64,000 nt of DNA from Streptomyces aureoverticillatus (GTDB taxonomy: Bacteria; Actinomycetota; Actinomycetes; Streptomycetales; Streptomycetaceae): assembly GCF_014649395.1 (NCBI RefSeq), contig NZ_BMSY01000011.1:186001-250000 (forward strand). The letters run 5' to 3'. Made by a program: the position numbers and the translations under genes. Positions 17,450-25,525 of the stretch are shown piece by piece. A model generated the notes under the pieces. That model was not told the origin of the DNA and searched no databases. It was given only the letters and a program-made list of their open reading frames with translations. Within the stretch, counting starts at the first letter, position 1; each line of letters opens with the position of its first letter.

Positions 17450-17509
17450 TTGCCGTCCGACTTGCCGTCCGACTTGCCGACCGACTTGCGGTCCGCCTTG
17501 CGGTCCGAG
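17450..17509 (+). repeat. 12-bp tandem repeat (5 units) at the MFS start
   Basis: Units TTGCCGTCCGAC, TTGCCGTCCGAC, TTGCCGACCGAC, TTGCGGTCCGCC, TTGCGGTCCGAG run from 17450 to 17509. Each begins with an in-frame potential TTG start. Confidence 0.85.
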
Positions 17510-19003
17510 CAGGAATCGACCGCGCACGAAGCGGCCGCACCCATCTCCCCGCCCGCGTCCGGCACCCGCCCCGAAAGCGTCTTCGCCGCCCCGTACACCG
17601 CGCTGACCTGGGGCATCGTGCTGTCCGTCGCGCTCGTCGCCTTCGAGTCGATGGGTGTCGCCACCGTGCTGCCGGAGATCGCCGGCCGGCTCGGCGGCCT
17701 CAACGCCTACGGCTGGGGGCTGTCCGCGCTGATGCTGGCCAACCTGATCGGCACCGTCGCCGCGGGCCGCGCCGCCGACCGCGGCGGCCCCGCCCGGCCG
17801 CTGGCCCTCGGCCTCGCGGTGTTCGCCGTCGGCTGCGCGGTCGCGGGCTCCGCGGCCAACTGGCCGCTCTTCCTGGCCGGGCGGTTCCTCCAGGGGCTCG
17901 GCGTGGGAGCCGTCATGGCGCTGGCCTACACGGCGATCTCGCTGGCCTATCCGCAGCACCTGCGCGCGCGGATGTTCGCGCTCGTGTCGGGCGGCTGGAC
18001 CGTCCCGTCACTGGTCGGCCCGACGATCGCGGCCGTGATCTCCGACCATGTCTCCTGGCGGGGCGTGTTCGTGCTCCTGCTGCCGCTGATCGCGGTCGCC
18101 GCCGTGCTCGCGCTGCCGCAGCTGCGACGCCTCGGGCAGCCGGGCGGCGCGGGGCACCCGAGTCCGGCCGCCTCGCCCGCCGATTCCCAGGCCGCCGCTC
18201 CGGCCGCTTCCCCGGTCGCCGAGAAGGACCGGTGGTGGTCCACGCCGGTCGCCCGGAGCGTCCTGCTCGCCACCGGCACCGGCATCCTCCTCGCGGGCCT
18301 GCAACTGCGCCAACCCGCCCTGCTGGTGCCGCTGGTCGTGGTGGGCGCCGGCACGGCGGTCGTCGCCCTGCGCCGGGTCACACCGGCGGGCACCCTCTCC
18401 GTACGCCGCGGCGTTCCCGCGGGCGTCGTGCTCCGCTTCCTGCTCTGCGGGGCCTACTTCGGCAGCGAGGCGTTCCTGCCGCTCGGGCTCGTCCGGCTGC
18501 GCGGACTGAGCGCCTCGGAGGCCGGGTTGGGACTTTCCGCGGGGGCCATCACCTGGGTGCTCGGGGCGGCGTGGCAGGGCAGGGCGGACAGCCGGTGGAG
18601 CGGGCGCTCGCGCGCCGTGCCGATCGCGGCCGGGTTCGCGGCGCTGCTCGTGGGGATCGCCGTCATGGCACTCGGCGTCCTCGTCGACGCGGTGCCCGCG
18701 CTGACGGCCGTGGCGGGCTGGGCCATCGGGGGCGCGGGCATGGGCGTCGCCTTCAACGCCGCGACCACCGACGCCATGGAGCAGGCGCCGGCCGACCGGC
18801 AGGGCGAGGCCAGCGGCTCGATGCAGCTCGCGCAGACCCTCGCGGTCGCGGTCCTCAGCGGGCTCGGCGGCGCGGCCGTGTCCCTGTCCGCGGCCCACGG
18901 CGGCTCGGTGTCGGTCGCCCTGACGGCGACGTTCGCGCTCACCGCCGCGCTCGCCGCCGCCGGAATCCTCGCGGCGCGACGCATCCGGCCCAACGCGGCT
19001 TGA
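17450..19003 (+). CDS. MFS multidrug efflux transporter
   Basis: A 517-aa transporter of the DHA2-like drug:H+ antiporter type with 12-14 predicted membrane segments. Early markers are FESMGVATVLPEIAGRLGGLNAYGWGLSALMLANLIGTVAAGRAADRGGP (motif A region) and LAGRFLQGLGVGAVMALAYTAI. A hydrophilic Ala/Pro-rich loop (~residues 235-262) separates the halves. The N-terminus is encoded by five 12-bp units each starting with TTG, so any of several TTG codons could initiate; TTG 17450 has GAGGG 6 nt upstream. Control by the divergent TetR is likely. Confidence 0.9.
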   Translation: MPSDLPSDLPTDLRSALRSEQESTAHEAAAPISPPASGTRPESVFAAPYTALTWGIVLSVALVAFESMGVATVLPEIAGRLGGLNAYGWGLSALMLANLIGTVAAGRAADRGGPARPLALGLAVFAVGCAVAGSAANWPLFLAGRFLQGLGVGAVMALAYTAISLAYPQHLRARMFALVSGGWTVPSLVGPTIAAVISDHVSWRGVFVLLLPLIAVAAVLALPQLRRLGQPGGAGHPSPAASPADSQAAAPAASPVAEKDRWWSTPVARSVLLATGTGILLAGLQLRQPALLVPLVVVGAGTAVVALRRVTPAGTLSVRRGVPAGVVLRFLLCGAYFGSEAFLPLGLVRLRGLSASEAGLGLSAGAITWVLGAAWQGRADSRWSGRSRAVPIAAGFAALLVGIAVMALGVLVDAVPALTAVAGWAIGGAGMGVAFNAATTDAMEQAPADRQGEASGSMQLAQTLAVAVLSGLGGAAVSLSAAHGGSVSVALTATFALTAALAAAGILAARRIRPNAA

Positions 19004-19021
19004 TCCACGGGGTGTTGCGAG

Positions 19022-19050
19022 AGGGGCACGCGAAACTGGAGCGTGCCCCT
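19022..19050 (+). terminator. Stem-loop terminator after MFS gene
   Basis: AGGGGCACGC (19022-19031) pairs perfectly with GCGTGCCCCT (19041-19050) around a 9-nt loop, 18 bp after the stop. Confidence 0.75.
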
Positions 19051-19138
19051 GTGCCGTTCCCGGGCCCCTGAGATCATGTGCCGACCGTCCGCAGCCGCAG
19101 CCGCAGCCGCACCGACCATCCCCAGAGGGAGCCCCGGC

Positions 19139-19726
19139 ATGACCCCCACGCCAGCCAACCGCAAGCAACGAGACGACCGGGGCCCCGCCCTGGGCGCACC
19201 GACCGTGGCGGCGGCCGTGCTGACCGGGGTCGTCGCCCTCTACATCGCCCTCGTCGCGTTCGGCAACATCACCGACTTCGGCACCAACCAGCAGTTCGTA
19301 CGGCACGTCCTGGCGATGGACACGACCTTCAAGGACGAGGACATCATGTGGCGCGCCATCGAGTCGCGCGCCCTCCAGGACACGGCGTACGTCGCCATCG
19401 TCGCCTGGGAGACACTGGCCGCACTCGTCCTCATCACCGCGACGGTCCTGTGGTGCGTGGCGCTGCGCAGCCCGGGCGGCGGCCACGCCCGGGCCCGGCG
19501 GCTCAGCACCGTAGGCCTGCTGATGCTCATGCTGCTGTTCGGCGGCGGCTTCATCGGCATCGGCGGCGAGTGGTTCGCCATGTGGCAGTCGAAGGACTGG
19601 AACGGCGTCGACGCCGCCACCCGCGTGTTCACCCTGAGCGGCATCGTGCTCCTGTTCATCCACCTGCCGTTCACGGGACGCGGCCCGGCCGCCCCCGCCG
19701 CCGACGCGGCGCCGCCCCACGAGTAG
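19139..19726 (+). CDS. DUF2165-family small membrane protein
   Basis: A 195-aa integral membrane protein with about four hydrophobic segments (VAAAVLTGVVALYIALVAF, AWETLAALVLITATVLWCVAL, LSTVGLLMLMLLFGGGFIGIG, FTLSGIVLLFIHLPF). Conserved features are NITDFGTNQQFVRHVLAMDTTF and GEWFAMWQSKDWNG, matching what I know of DUF2165. Function unknown. ATG 19139 follows AGAGGGAG at 7 nt. Confidence 0.83.
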   Translation: MTPTPANRKQRDDRGPALGAPTVAAAVLTGVVALYIALVAFGNITDFGTNQQFVRHVLAMDTTFKDEDIMWRAIESRALQDTAYVAIVAWETLAALVLITATVLWCVALRSPGGGHARARRLSTVGLLMLMLLFGGGFIGIGGEWFAMWQSKDWNGVDAATRVFTLSGIVLLFIHLPFTGRGPAAPAADAAPPHE

Positions 19727-19906
19727 ACGTGCCCTCCGTCACTCACCAACGACGACTAGGCGACCAACGACCGTCGGGCCGGAGCTCGCCCCCCCGCCCC
19801 AGTGGCCCCCACCCGCCCCGCTGACCAGCGCACAAGCGTCAACTCGCGCCGGGCCCGCGCGCCTTGCGGCGCCTCGGCGCGATCACGTGCCGCAGGTGTG
19901 CGGTAG

Positions 19907-19942
19907 CTGACAGTTCCGATTGTCAGAGCTATCCCCTAGGCT
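19907..19942 (+). promoter_or_regulatory. RecA-NDp-like (PafBC-type) promoter with overlapping palindrome
   Basis: TTGTCAGAG (19920-19928), 8 nt, TAGGCT (19937-19942) matches the actinobacterial RecA-independent DNA-damage promoter TTGTCRGTG-N8-TANNNT with one mismatch. The -10 ends 7 nt before the ATG of the next gene. CTGACA (19907-19912) and TGTCAG (19921-19926) form an inverted repeat overlapping the upstream element. Confidence 0.55.
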
Positions 19943-19949
19943 TGACCGC

Positions 19950-20129
19950 ATGCCCTTAACCCCTCAACCCCATGGTTCCGTGCGTTCGTCGTCCGAGCTG
20001 AACGAGCGGATACGAGGCCTCTGGCTCCGCGCCGGCGGCCGACTCTCCGTCGAGCAGCGCCGGGAGTACGAGCAGCTCGTGACCGAGTGGGCCGAGGCGG
20101 TTCGCGCGGAGATCGTGCAGGCCGCGTAA
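19950..20129 (+). CDS. Small actinobacterial protein, possibly DNA-damage-inducible
   Basis: A 59-aa soluble protein: MPLTPQPHGSVRSSSELNERIRGLWLR followed by a helical part GRLSVEQRREYEQLVTEWAEAVRAE. I recognise it only as the kind of short helical protein conserved in Streptomyces; function unknown. There is no ribosome site, but a -10 box lies 7 nt upstream, so the transcript is probably leaderless from ATG 19950. The promoter resembles the PafBC/RecA-NDp class, suggesting induction by DNA damage. An upstream ATG (19920) would start inside that promoter element. Confidence 0.68.
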   Translation: MPLTPQPHGSVRSSSELNERIRGLWLRAGGRLSVEQRREYEQLVTEWAEAVRAEIVQAA

Positions 20130-20191
20130 GCGGCGGGCGGGGGAACAGTCACATCGTCTTCGTGCAGGCCGCCGATCGACCCCGAGGTCGG

Positions 20192-20863
20192 TCACTGCTC
20201 GTCGAGAAACTCGTCCACGCGCGCGAGCGTGCCCCGCACGCTCGTGTGCACATGACCCGCAAGCCCCAGTTCCCGCGCCACGTCCACATGACCGGGCGTG
20301 TCGTCGACGAACAGCGCCCTCGACGGCGCCACGCCCGTCCCCCGCAGCGCCAGCTCGAAGATGCGCGGGTCGGGCTTGGCGCACCCCACCTCGCAGGACA
20401 GGACCAGCTGGTCCACCAGATCGAGCAGCCCCGCCCGCGCCATCCTCGTACGCAGCCGCGGCCAGGTGTTGCTGACGATCGCCGTCCGCACCCCCGGCGT
20501 CCCGCGCAACCCCCGCAGGCGCCCGACCAGTTCGCCGTCCCACGTCTCCCGCGCGTCCAGGTCCCGCCGCAGCGCGGCGATCACCTCGGGCCCCGCGCCG
20601 AGCCGGTCCCCCACGGTCGCCCACCACGCCTCCTCGCTGACGCGCCCGATGAGCACCCCGTCGTCGTCGCCGTCGTACAGCGCGGCGAGGAACTCCCCCG
20701 GCGTGAGACCGAGCCGCGCACCCCAGTCACGGGCGGCCGCCGGCAGATACTCACGTACCAGCACCCCGCCGACATCCACGAGCAGCGCACGCGGCGGCGC
20801 GAGCGCCCCTGAGCTCTCGGCGCGCTCCCCGGACGCATCCGGACGAGCTCCCGACGGACGCAT
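20192..20863 (-). CDS. HAD-superfamily hydrolase (subfamily IA)
   Basis: A 223-aa phosphatase-like protein. Motif I is LLVDVGGVLV, where the first Asp is kept but the second is Gly rather than the usual Asp/Thr pattern, as in some IA members; motif II is TAIVSNTW; motif III Lys is in VGCAKPDPRIFELAL; motif IV is ALFVDDTPGHVDVARELGL. A helical cap lies between motifs I and II. Substrate unknown. ATG 20863 (GGAGG upstream) is preferred over the TTG 3 nt before. Confidence 0.87.
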   Translation of the reverse strand: MRPSGARPDASGERAESSGALAPPRALLVDVGGVLVREYLPAAARDWGARLGLTPGEFLAALYDGDDDGVLIGRVSEEAWWATVGDRLGAGPEVIAALRRDLDARETWDGELVGRLRGLRGTPGVRTAIVSNTWPRLRTRMARAGLLDLVDQLVLSCEVGCAKPDPRIFELALRGTGVAPSRALFVDDTPGHVDVARELGLAGHVHTSVRGTLARVDEFLDEQ

Positions 20864-20990
20864 CAAGCCACCCCACCTCCCGGCCCATCAAGCCACCCCG
20901 CCTTCCGGCCCATCACGCCCCCCTTCCCCCGGAACGACGACTGCCGTACGGCCTCTTGGCTCCGCACTCCCCGTACCCAAGACTGAGCCG

Positions 20991-21563
20991 ATGACGCAGC
21001 GCGTGGAACTCGCCGCAGTTCTTGACCGGTTGGCCATCGACAGCCTCATCACCGACTACGCCATCGCCGTCGACGACGGCGACTGGGACGGCTACCGCCA
21101 GTTGTTCGCGCCCGGCGGACGCGCCGACTACCGGTCGGCGGGCGGCATCGAGGGAACCGGCGCGGAGGTCGCCGACTGGCTGGCCCAGATGTTGCGGATG
21201 TTCGGGATGCGCCAGCACCTCATCGTCAACCGCAGGATCCGCTTCGACCTCCGCGAGCAGGACGTGGGCGACATCGCGCGCATACAGGCGGACTACGCCA
21301 ACCCGATGCGGCTCGCGGACCGGCACCGGCCCGACGGGGCCGACGGACCGGGCGGGGCCGACGCCGCCGAGGGGGCCACCGAGCCCGCCGGCGCCGACGT
21401 CCCGGCCGACACCGCGCCGGACTTCGAATGCGGCGGCCGCTACGCGTTCACCGCCGTGCGCACGCACAGCGGCTGGCAGCTGCGCCAGGTCGTCGTACAG
21501 GAGAAGTGGCGCAGACAGCACTGGTCCGCCCCGGGGACGCAAACCGGGCGCCCCCTGTCCTAG
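20991..21563 (+). CDS. SnoaL-like / NTF2-fold protein
   Basis: A 190-aa protein with the NTF2 cone fold: VLDRLAIDSLITDYAIAVDDGDWDGYRQLFAPGGRADYRSAGGIEG is the typical beginning of SnoaL-like ring-hydroxylation or dehydratase-type proteins. A Gly/Ala/Asp-rich insert (~residues 118-142) interrupts it before RYAFTAVRTHSGWQLRQVVVQEKW. Catalysis cannot be inferred. ATG 20991 gives the usual N-terminus. It lies 68 bp ahead of lnt on the same strand and may share its transcript. Confidence 0.8.
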   Translation: MTQRVELAAVLDRLAIDSLITDYAIAVDDGDWDGYRQLFAPGGRADYRSAGGIEGTGAEVADWLAQMLRMFGMRQHLIVNRRIRFDLREQDVGDIARIQADYANPMRLADRHRPDGADGPGGADAAEGATEPAGADVPADTAPDFECGGRYAFTAVRTHSGWQLRQVVVQEKWRRQHWSAPGTQTGRPLS

Positions 21564-21631
21564 ATCGTCGGGGGCGCGCACACTGGACCTACGGCGGAGT
21601 CGGAGCCGAATCGGGCAGGGAGGCGCACTGC

Positions 21632-23305
21632 ATGGACGTGCTGGGCGGCAACCGGCGGCACCGGTGGGTGCCGTCCCGGGTGGGCGCGGGGGCCTGGCGC
21701 CGAGGGCCCGCCTTCGACTCGCGCCGATGGCGCGCGGCGCACACCGCGGCGCTCGCCTCTCCGTGGTGGCGGGGCGTCCTCGCCGCCCTGTGCGGCGCGC
21801 TGCCCGCCCTGGCGTTCCCCGCCCCGTCATGGTGGTGGTTCGCGTACGTCGCGCTCGTGCCGTGGCTGCTCCTCACCCGCTCGGCGCCGACCGGCCGCCG
21901 CGCGGCCCTGGACGGCTGGCTCGGCGGGCTCGGCTTCATGGTGGCGGTGCACCACTGGCTGCTGCCGAGCCTGCACGTCTTCACGCTCGTCATCGCCGCG
22001 CTGCTCGGCCTGTTGTGGGCGCCGTGGGGCTGGCTCGTACGCCACCTCCTGGGCGGCGCGCCCTCGCCGGGGCGGGCGGGTGCCGCGCTGCTCGTGCTGC
22101 CGTCGGGCTGGCTGATGGTGGAACTGGTGCGGTCCTGGGAGGGGCTCGGCGGGCCCTGGGGGCTCCTCGGCTCCAGCCAGTGGCAGGTCGAACCGGCGCT
22201 GCGGCTCGCTTCGGTCGGCGGCGTCTGGCTGGTCAGCGCGCTGGTGGTGGCCGTCAACACGGGTGTCGCCGCGCTCGCCGCCAGCCGCGCCGCCCGCGTC
22301 CCGGCGCTCGCCGGCCTCGTCGCCGTGGCCGCCGCCACCTCCGCGGCCTGGACCTGGTCCCCCCGCCCCGACCCGGCCGGCCACGTCCGCGTGGCCGTCG
22401 TCCAGCCCGGCGTCATGAACGGCGTGGGCGCCGCCGACCAGCGGTTCGCCCGCGAGGAGCAGCTGACCCGGTCCCTGGCGGGGCGCGACCTGGACCTGGT
22501 GGTGTGGGGCGAGAGCAGCGTCGCCCACGACCTGGCCGGCCGGCCCGACCTGGCCGAGCGCATCACCGCGCTGTCCCGGCGGGTCGACGCCGACATCCTG
22601 GTGAACGTCGACGCGCGCCGCTCGGACCGCCCCGGCATCTTCAAGAGCACGGTGCTCGTGGGCCCGGAAGGACCGACGGGCGACCGCTACGACAAGATGC
22701 GCCTGGTCCCCTTCGGCGAATACGTACCGGCCCGCTCCCTGCTCGGCTGGGCGACGTCCGTCGGCAAGGCGGCCGGCGAGGACCGCAGGCGGGGCGAGCG
22801 GCCCGTCGTGATGGACGTCGGGCAGGGGCTGCGGGTGGGCCCGTTGGTGTGCTTCGAGTCCGCGTTCCCCGACATGAGCCGCCACCTCACCCGCGAGGGC
22901 GCGCAGGTGCTGCTCGCGCAGTCCGCCACGTCGACGTTCCAGCACAGTTGGGCGCCGGAGCAGCACGCGTCGCTCGCCGCGGTGCGGGCCGCCGAGACCG
23001 GCCGCCCCATGGTGCACGCCACGCTCACCGGAGTCTCGGCCGTCCACGGCCCGAGCGGCGAGCGCGTCGGCAAGCCGCTCGGCACGTCCGCGTCAAGCAC
23101 CGCGGAGTACGACGTTCCGCTGGCCACGGGCACCACGGCGTACGTGCGGTACGGCGACTGGCCGGTGCACACGGCGCTCGGCGTCCTCGCCCTGCTGTGC
23201 CTGGCCGAGGGCGTGCGGGCGTATCGATTCAGGAGGCCTGCTCCTGAACAGCCCGCACCACCCGCTCGCACAGCTCATGGGTCTCCAGCGCATCCCGGGC
23301 ACTGA
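21632..23305 (+). CDS. lnt: Apolipoprotein N-acyltransferase (Lnt)
   Basis: A 557-aa membrane enzyme that N-acylates the N-terminal Cys of lipoproteins. An N-terminal block of about 6-7 membrane segments is followed by a nitrilase domain whose triad is visible: Glu in DLVVWGESS, Lys in YDKMRLVPFGEYVP, Cys in GPLVCFESAFPD. Start ATG 21632 follows GGGAGG. A final membrane segment (HTALGVLALLCLAEGV) closes the fold. The last 77 bp overlap the convergent oxidoreductase gene, so the Pro/Ala-rich tail is encoded antisense to it. Streptomyces usually carry more than one Lnt. Confidence 0.92.
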   Translation: MDVLGGNRRHRWVPSRVGAGAWRRGPAFDSRRWRAAHTAALASPWWRGVLAALCGALPALAFPAPSWWWFAYVALVPWLLLTRSAPTGRRAALDGWLGGLGFMVAVHHWLLPSLHVFTLVIAALLGLLWAPWGWLVRHLLGGAPSPGRAGAALLVLPSGWLMVELVRSWEGLGGPWGLLGSSQWQVEPALRLASVGGVWLVSALVVAVNTGVAALAASRAARVPALAGLVAVAAATSAAWTWSPRPDPAGHVRVAVVQPGVMNGVGAADQRFAREEQLTRSLAGRDLDLVVWGESSVAHDLAGRPDLAERITALSRRVDADILVNVDARRSDRPGIFKSTVLVGPEGPTGDRYDKMRLVPFGEYVPARSLLGWATSVGKAAGEDRRRGERPVVMDVGQGLRVGPLVCFESAFPDMSRHLTREGAQVLLAQSATSTFQHSWAPEQHASLAAVRAAETGRPMVHATLTGVSAVHGPSGERVGKPLGTSASSTAEYDVPLATGTTAYVRYGDWPVHTALGVLALLCLAEGVRAYRFRRPAPEQPAPPARTAHGSPAHPGH

Positions 23306-24134
23306 GCACCTTGCCCGCGCGCACGGCGTCGAGGAAGGCGAGCACGACCTGCTCGATGCCGCGCTGCCGCGCCACCGGCACCCAGTCGCCGCGCCGCCGC
23401 ACGGTGGGCTGCCCCTTGTGGTCGACGACCTCGGCGAGGTTGAGCACCTGCCGCTTGGTGTCCTGCCCGGAGACCTCGAGGATCTCCTCGGTGGACCCGC
23501 TCAGCCGGTTCATCACGCCGATCGCCGTGAATCCGTCGCCCGCGAGCTGCAGCACGACGTGTTCGAGCAGGCCACGGTCCACCCGCCCGCGCACGGCGAC
23601 GTGGTCGACCGGCCCCGGCACGAGGAACCGCAGCGTGTCCACGACGTGGATGAAGTCGTCGAGGATCATGGTGCGCGGGTCCTCGGGCAGACCCACGCGG
23701 TTCTTCTGCATCAGGATCAGCTCGCGCGGGTGCTCCGCGCACTGGGCGTAGCCGGGCGCGTGGCGGCGGTTGAAGCCGACGGTGAGGCTGACTCCGCGCT
23801 CCTCGGCCAGGGCCACGAGGCGCTCGGAGTCCGCGAGTTCGTACGCGATCGGCTTGTCCACGTACGTCGCCACGCCCGCATCGAGGAGCCGCGTGACGAT
23901 CTCGGGGTGGACGGCGGTCGGCGCGTGCACGAAGGCGGCGTCGAGGTCCTGGGCGAGCAGCGAGTCCAGGTCGGTGTGGCGGCGGGCCTCGGGCACGTGA
24001 TGGGCCGCCGCGACCCGCTCCAGGGTGGCCGGCGTGCGCGTCTGCAGGTGCAGTTCGACGCCGGGCTGCGTGGCGAGCACGGGGAGGTACGCCTTCCGCG
24101 CGATGTCTCCGAGTCCGATGCAGCCGACCTTCAC
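23229..24134 (-). CDS. Gfo/Idh/MocA-family oxidoreductase
   Basis: A 301-aa NAD(P)-dependent dehydrogenase. The N-terminal Rossmann part reads MKVGCIGLGDIARKAYLPVLA; the family motif is VDKPIAYE (EKP-like, with Asp for Glu), followed by GFNRRHAP and DDFIHVVDTLRFL, the usual catalytic DxxxH region. Substrate (sugar or inositol-type) unknown. The preferred start is GTG 24132-24134, 6 nt after GGGAG; a GTG just before it is the alternative. It runs toward lnt and overlaps it by 77 bp. Confidence 0.88.
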   Translation of the reverse strand: MKVGCIGLGDIARKAYLPVLATQPGVELHLQTRTPATLERVAAAHHVPEARRHTDLDSLLAQDLDAAFVHAPTAVHPEIVTRLLDAGVATYVDKPIAYELADSERLVALAEERGVSLTVGFNRRHAPGYAQCAEHPRELILMQKNRVGLPEDPRTMILDDFIHVVDTLRFLVPGPVDHVAVRGRVDRGLLEHVVLQLAGDGFTAIGVMNRLSGSTEEILEVSGQDTKRQVLNLAEVVDHKGQPTVRRRGDWVPVARQRGIEQVVLAFLDAVRAGKVLSARDALETHELCERVVRAVQEQAS

Positions 24135-24144
24135 CACTGTCTCC

Positions 24145-25383
24145 CTACCGTCGTGCGACGTGACGCTCCTGCGCCCCCGCGTCCGTTCCCGCAGCATACG
24201 GGGGCCGCGGCGGCTGCCAGTCGGCGATCGACGCGAACCCGCGCATGATCATGTCCGGGCCGAGCCGATGAGCCGTGCTCAGCAAGGTGTTGCGTACGGT
24301 CAACAGCGCCCCGTTGGTGAGGTGGTTGAGGCGGGCGGTGCGGGCGGCCTGGCGCACGATCGCCGTGGTCCGCGGCAGCCGTACGGCGCTGTAGGCGGCC
24401 AGGCCCGCGAAGAGGTCGCCGTCCGGACTCACGTGGTGGGCGAGCACGACGGCGTCCTCGATGGCCTGGTTGCCGCCCTGTCCGAGCGTCGGCGCCATGG
24501 CGTGCGCGGCGTCGCCGAGGAGGGCCGTGCGGCCCCGGTGGTAGGCGGGCAGGGGCTCGATGAGGTGGCGTACGTCGTTGCGCAGGACGTCCTCGGGCCG
24601 GGCCGCGGCGATGATCTCGGGGATGGGGTCGTGCCAGCGCGCGAACCGGCGTTCCAGTTCGGCCTTCTCGCTGTCGGGCGCGCGGCTGCCCTCGGGGACG
24701 AGCGCGGTGGCGTACGCGTACACCCTGCCGTCCTTCAGCGGCTGGGTGCCCCAGACGCCGCCGCGGCCCCAGGTCTCGTGCGGCTCGAAGGGGCGCTCGG
24801 GCGCGGGCACGATGAGCCGCCAGGCGGTGAAGCCGGTGTACGCGGGCCCGGGGTGGGCGGGGAACAGGGCCGTCCGGACGGCGGAGTTGATGCCGTCGGC
24901 GCCGACGACGAGGTCGGCCTCGATGTCGCCGTCGCCGGTCGTGACGACGGCCTTGCGGCCGGGGCCGCCGCGGTCGGTGAGGCGGGCGTCGGCGCCGGTG
25001 CGCAGGCAGTCGGCGGGCAGGGCGTCGACGAGCAGGTCGACGAGGGTGGCGCGGTGCAGCAGCACCAGCGAGCCGCCGAACGCCCGTGCCGCCGCGGCGG
25101 CGCTGGTCCGCACGAGCCAGCGCCCGTCCTGCGCCCGCATCCCGCCCGCCCCCTGCCAGGCAGCGAGTTCGCGCACCCGGTCGCCGAGGCCCAGGACGTC
25201 AAGGGCGCGCTGGGAGTTGGGGGCGAGGCCGATGCCGGAACCCACGGGCTCCAGGGTCTCGGCGCGCTCCAGGACGGTGACGCGCCAGCCGGCCTGACGC
25301 AGGGCGACGGCCGCGGTGAGCCCGCCTATGCCGCCACCTATGACGACGGCGTGGAGCTGGGGAGACTTCGCTGCTTCGGCCAT
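24145..25383 (-). CDS. FAD-dependent monooxygenase (PHBH-like)
   Basis: A 412-aa aromatic-hydroxylase-type flavoprotein. N-terminal GxGxxG: AVVIGGGIGGLTAAVALRQAGW; second FAD/NAD(P)H motif: DLVVGADGINSAVR; third: RTALLGDAAHAMAPTLGQGGNQAIEDAVVLA. These define the group that hydroxylates aromatic or polyketide-like substrates; the substrate here is unknown. The start codon has GAGGAG just upstream. Divergent from a TetR gene with twin operators, so probably substrate- or drug-inducible. The gene ends only 10 bp before the next minus-strand gene, with which it is likely cotranscribed. Confidence 0.92.
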   Translation of the reverse strand: MAEAAKSPQLHAVVIGGGIGGLTAAVALRQAGWRVTVLERAETLEPVGSGIGLAPNSQRALDVLGLGDRVRELAAWQGAGGMRAQDGRWLVRTSAAAAARAFGGSLVLLHRATLVDLLVDALPADCLRTGADARLTDRGGPGRKAVVTTGDGDIEADLVVGADGINSAVRTALFPAHPGPAYTGFTAWRLIVPAPERPFEPHETWGRGGVWGTQPLKDGRVYAYATALVPEGSRAPDSEKAELERRFARWHDPIPEIIAAARPEDVLRNDVRHLIEPLPAYHRGRTALLGDAAHAMAPTLGQGGNQAIEDAVVLAHHVSPDGDLFAGLAAYSAVRLPRTTAIVRQAARTARLNHLTNGALLTVRNTLLSTAHRLGPDMIMRGFASIADWQPPRPPYAAGTDAGAQERHVARR

Positions 25384-25458
25384 GATCTCTCCTCGGTCGC
25401 GCGTGCTCGGCGCGGGCACCGCCCTCGGCGACCACAGGTCGCGGGCACACCCTCGGCA

Positions 25459-25504
25459 ACTACAGGTGTAGTGCACGTGACATTGACGGTACTACACCTG
25501 TAGT
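25459..25504. promoter_or_regulatory. Twin TetR operators between monooxygenase and tetR
   Basis: ACTACAGGTGTAGT (25459-25472) and ACTACACCTGTAGT (25491-25504) are each a 6-bp inverted repeat around two bases and are mutual reverse complements, 32 bp apart (three helical turns). They cover the divergent promoter region. Confidence 0.8.
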
Positions 25505-25525
25505 GGCGGCGGTAGGCTGGACCTC

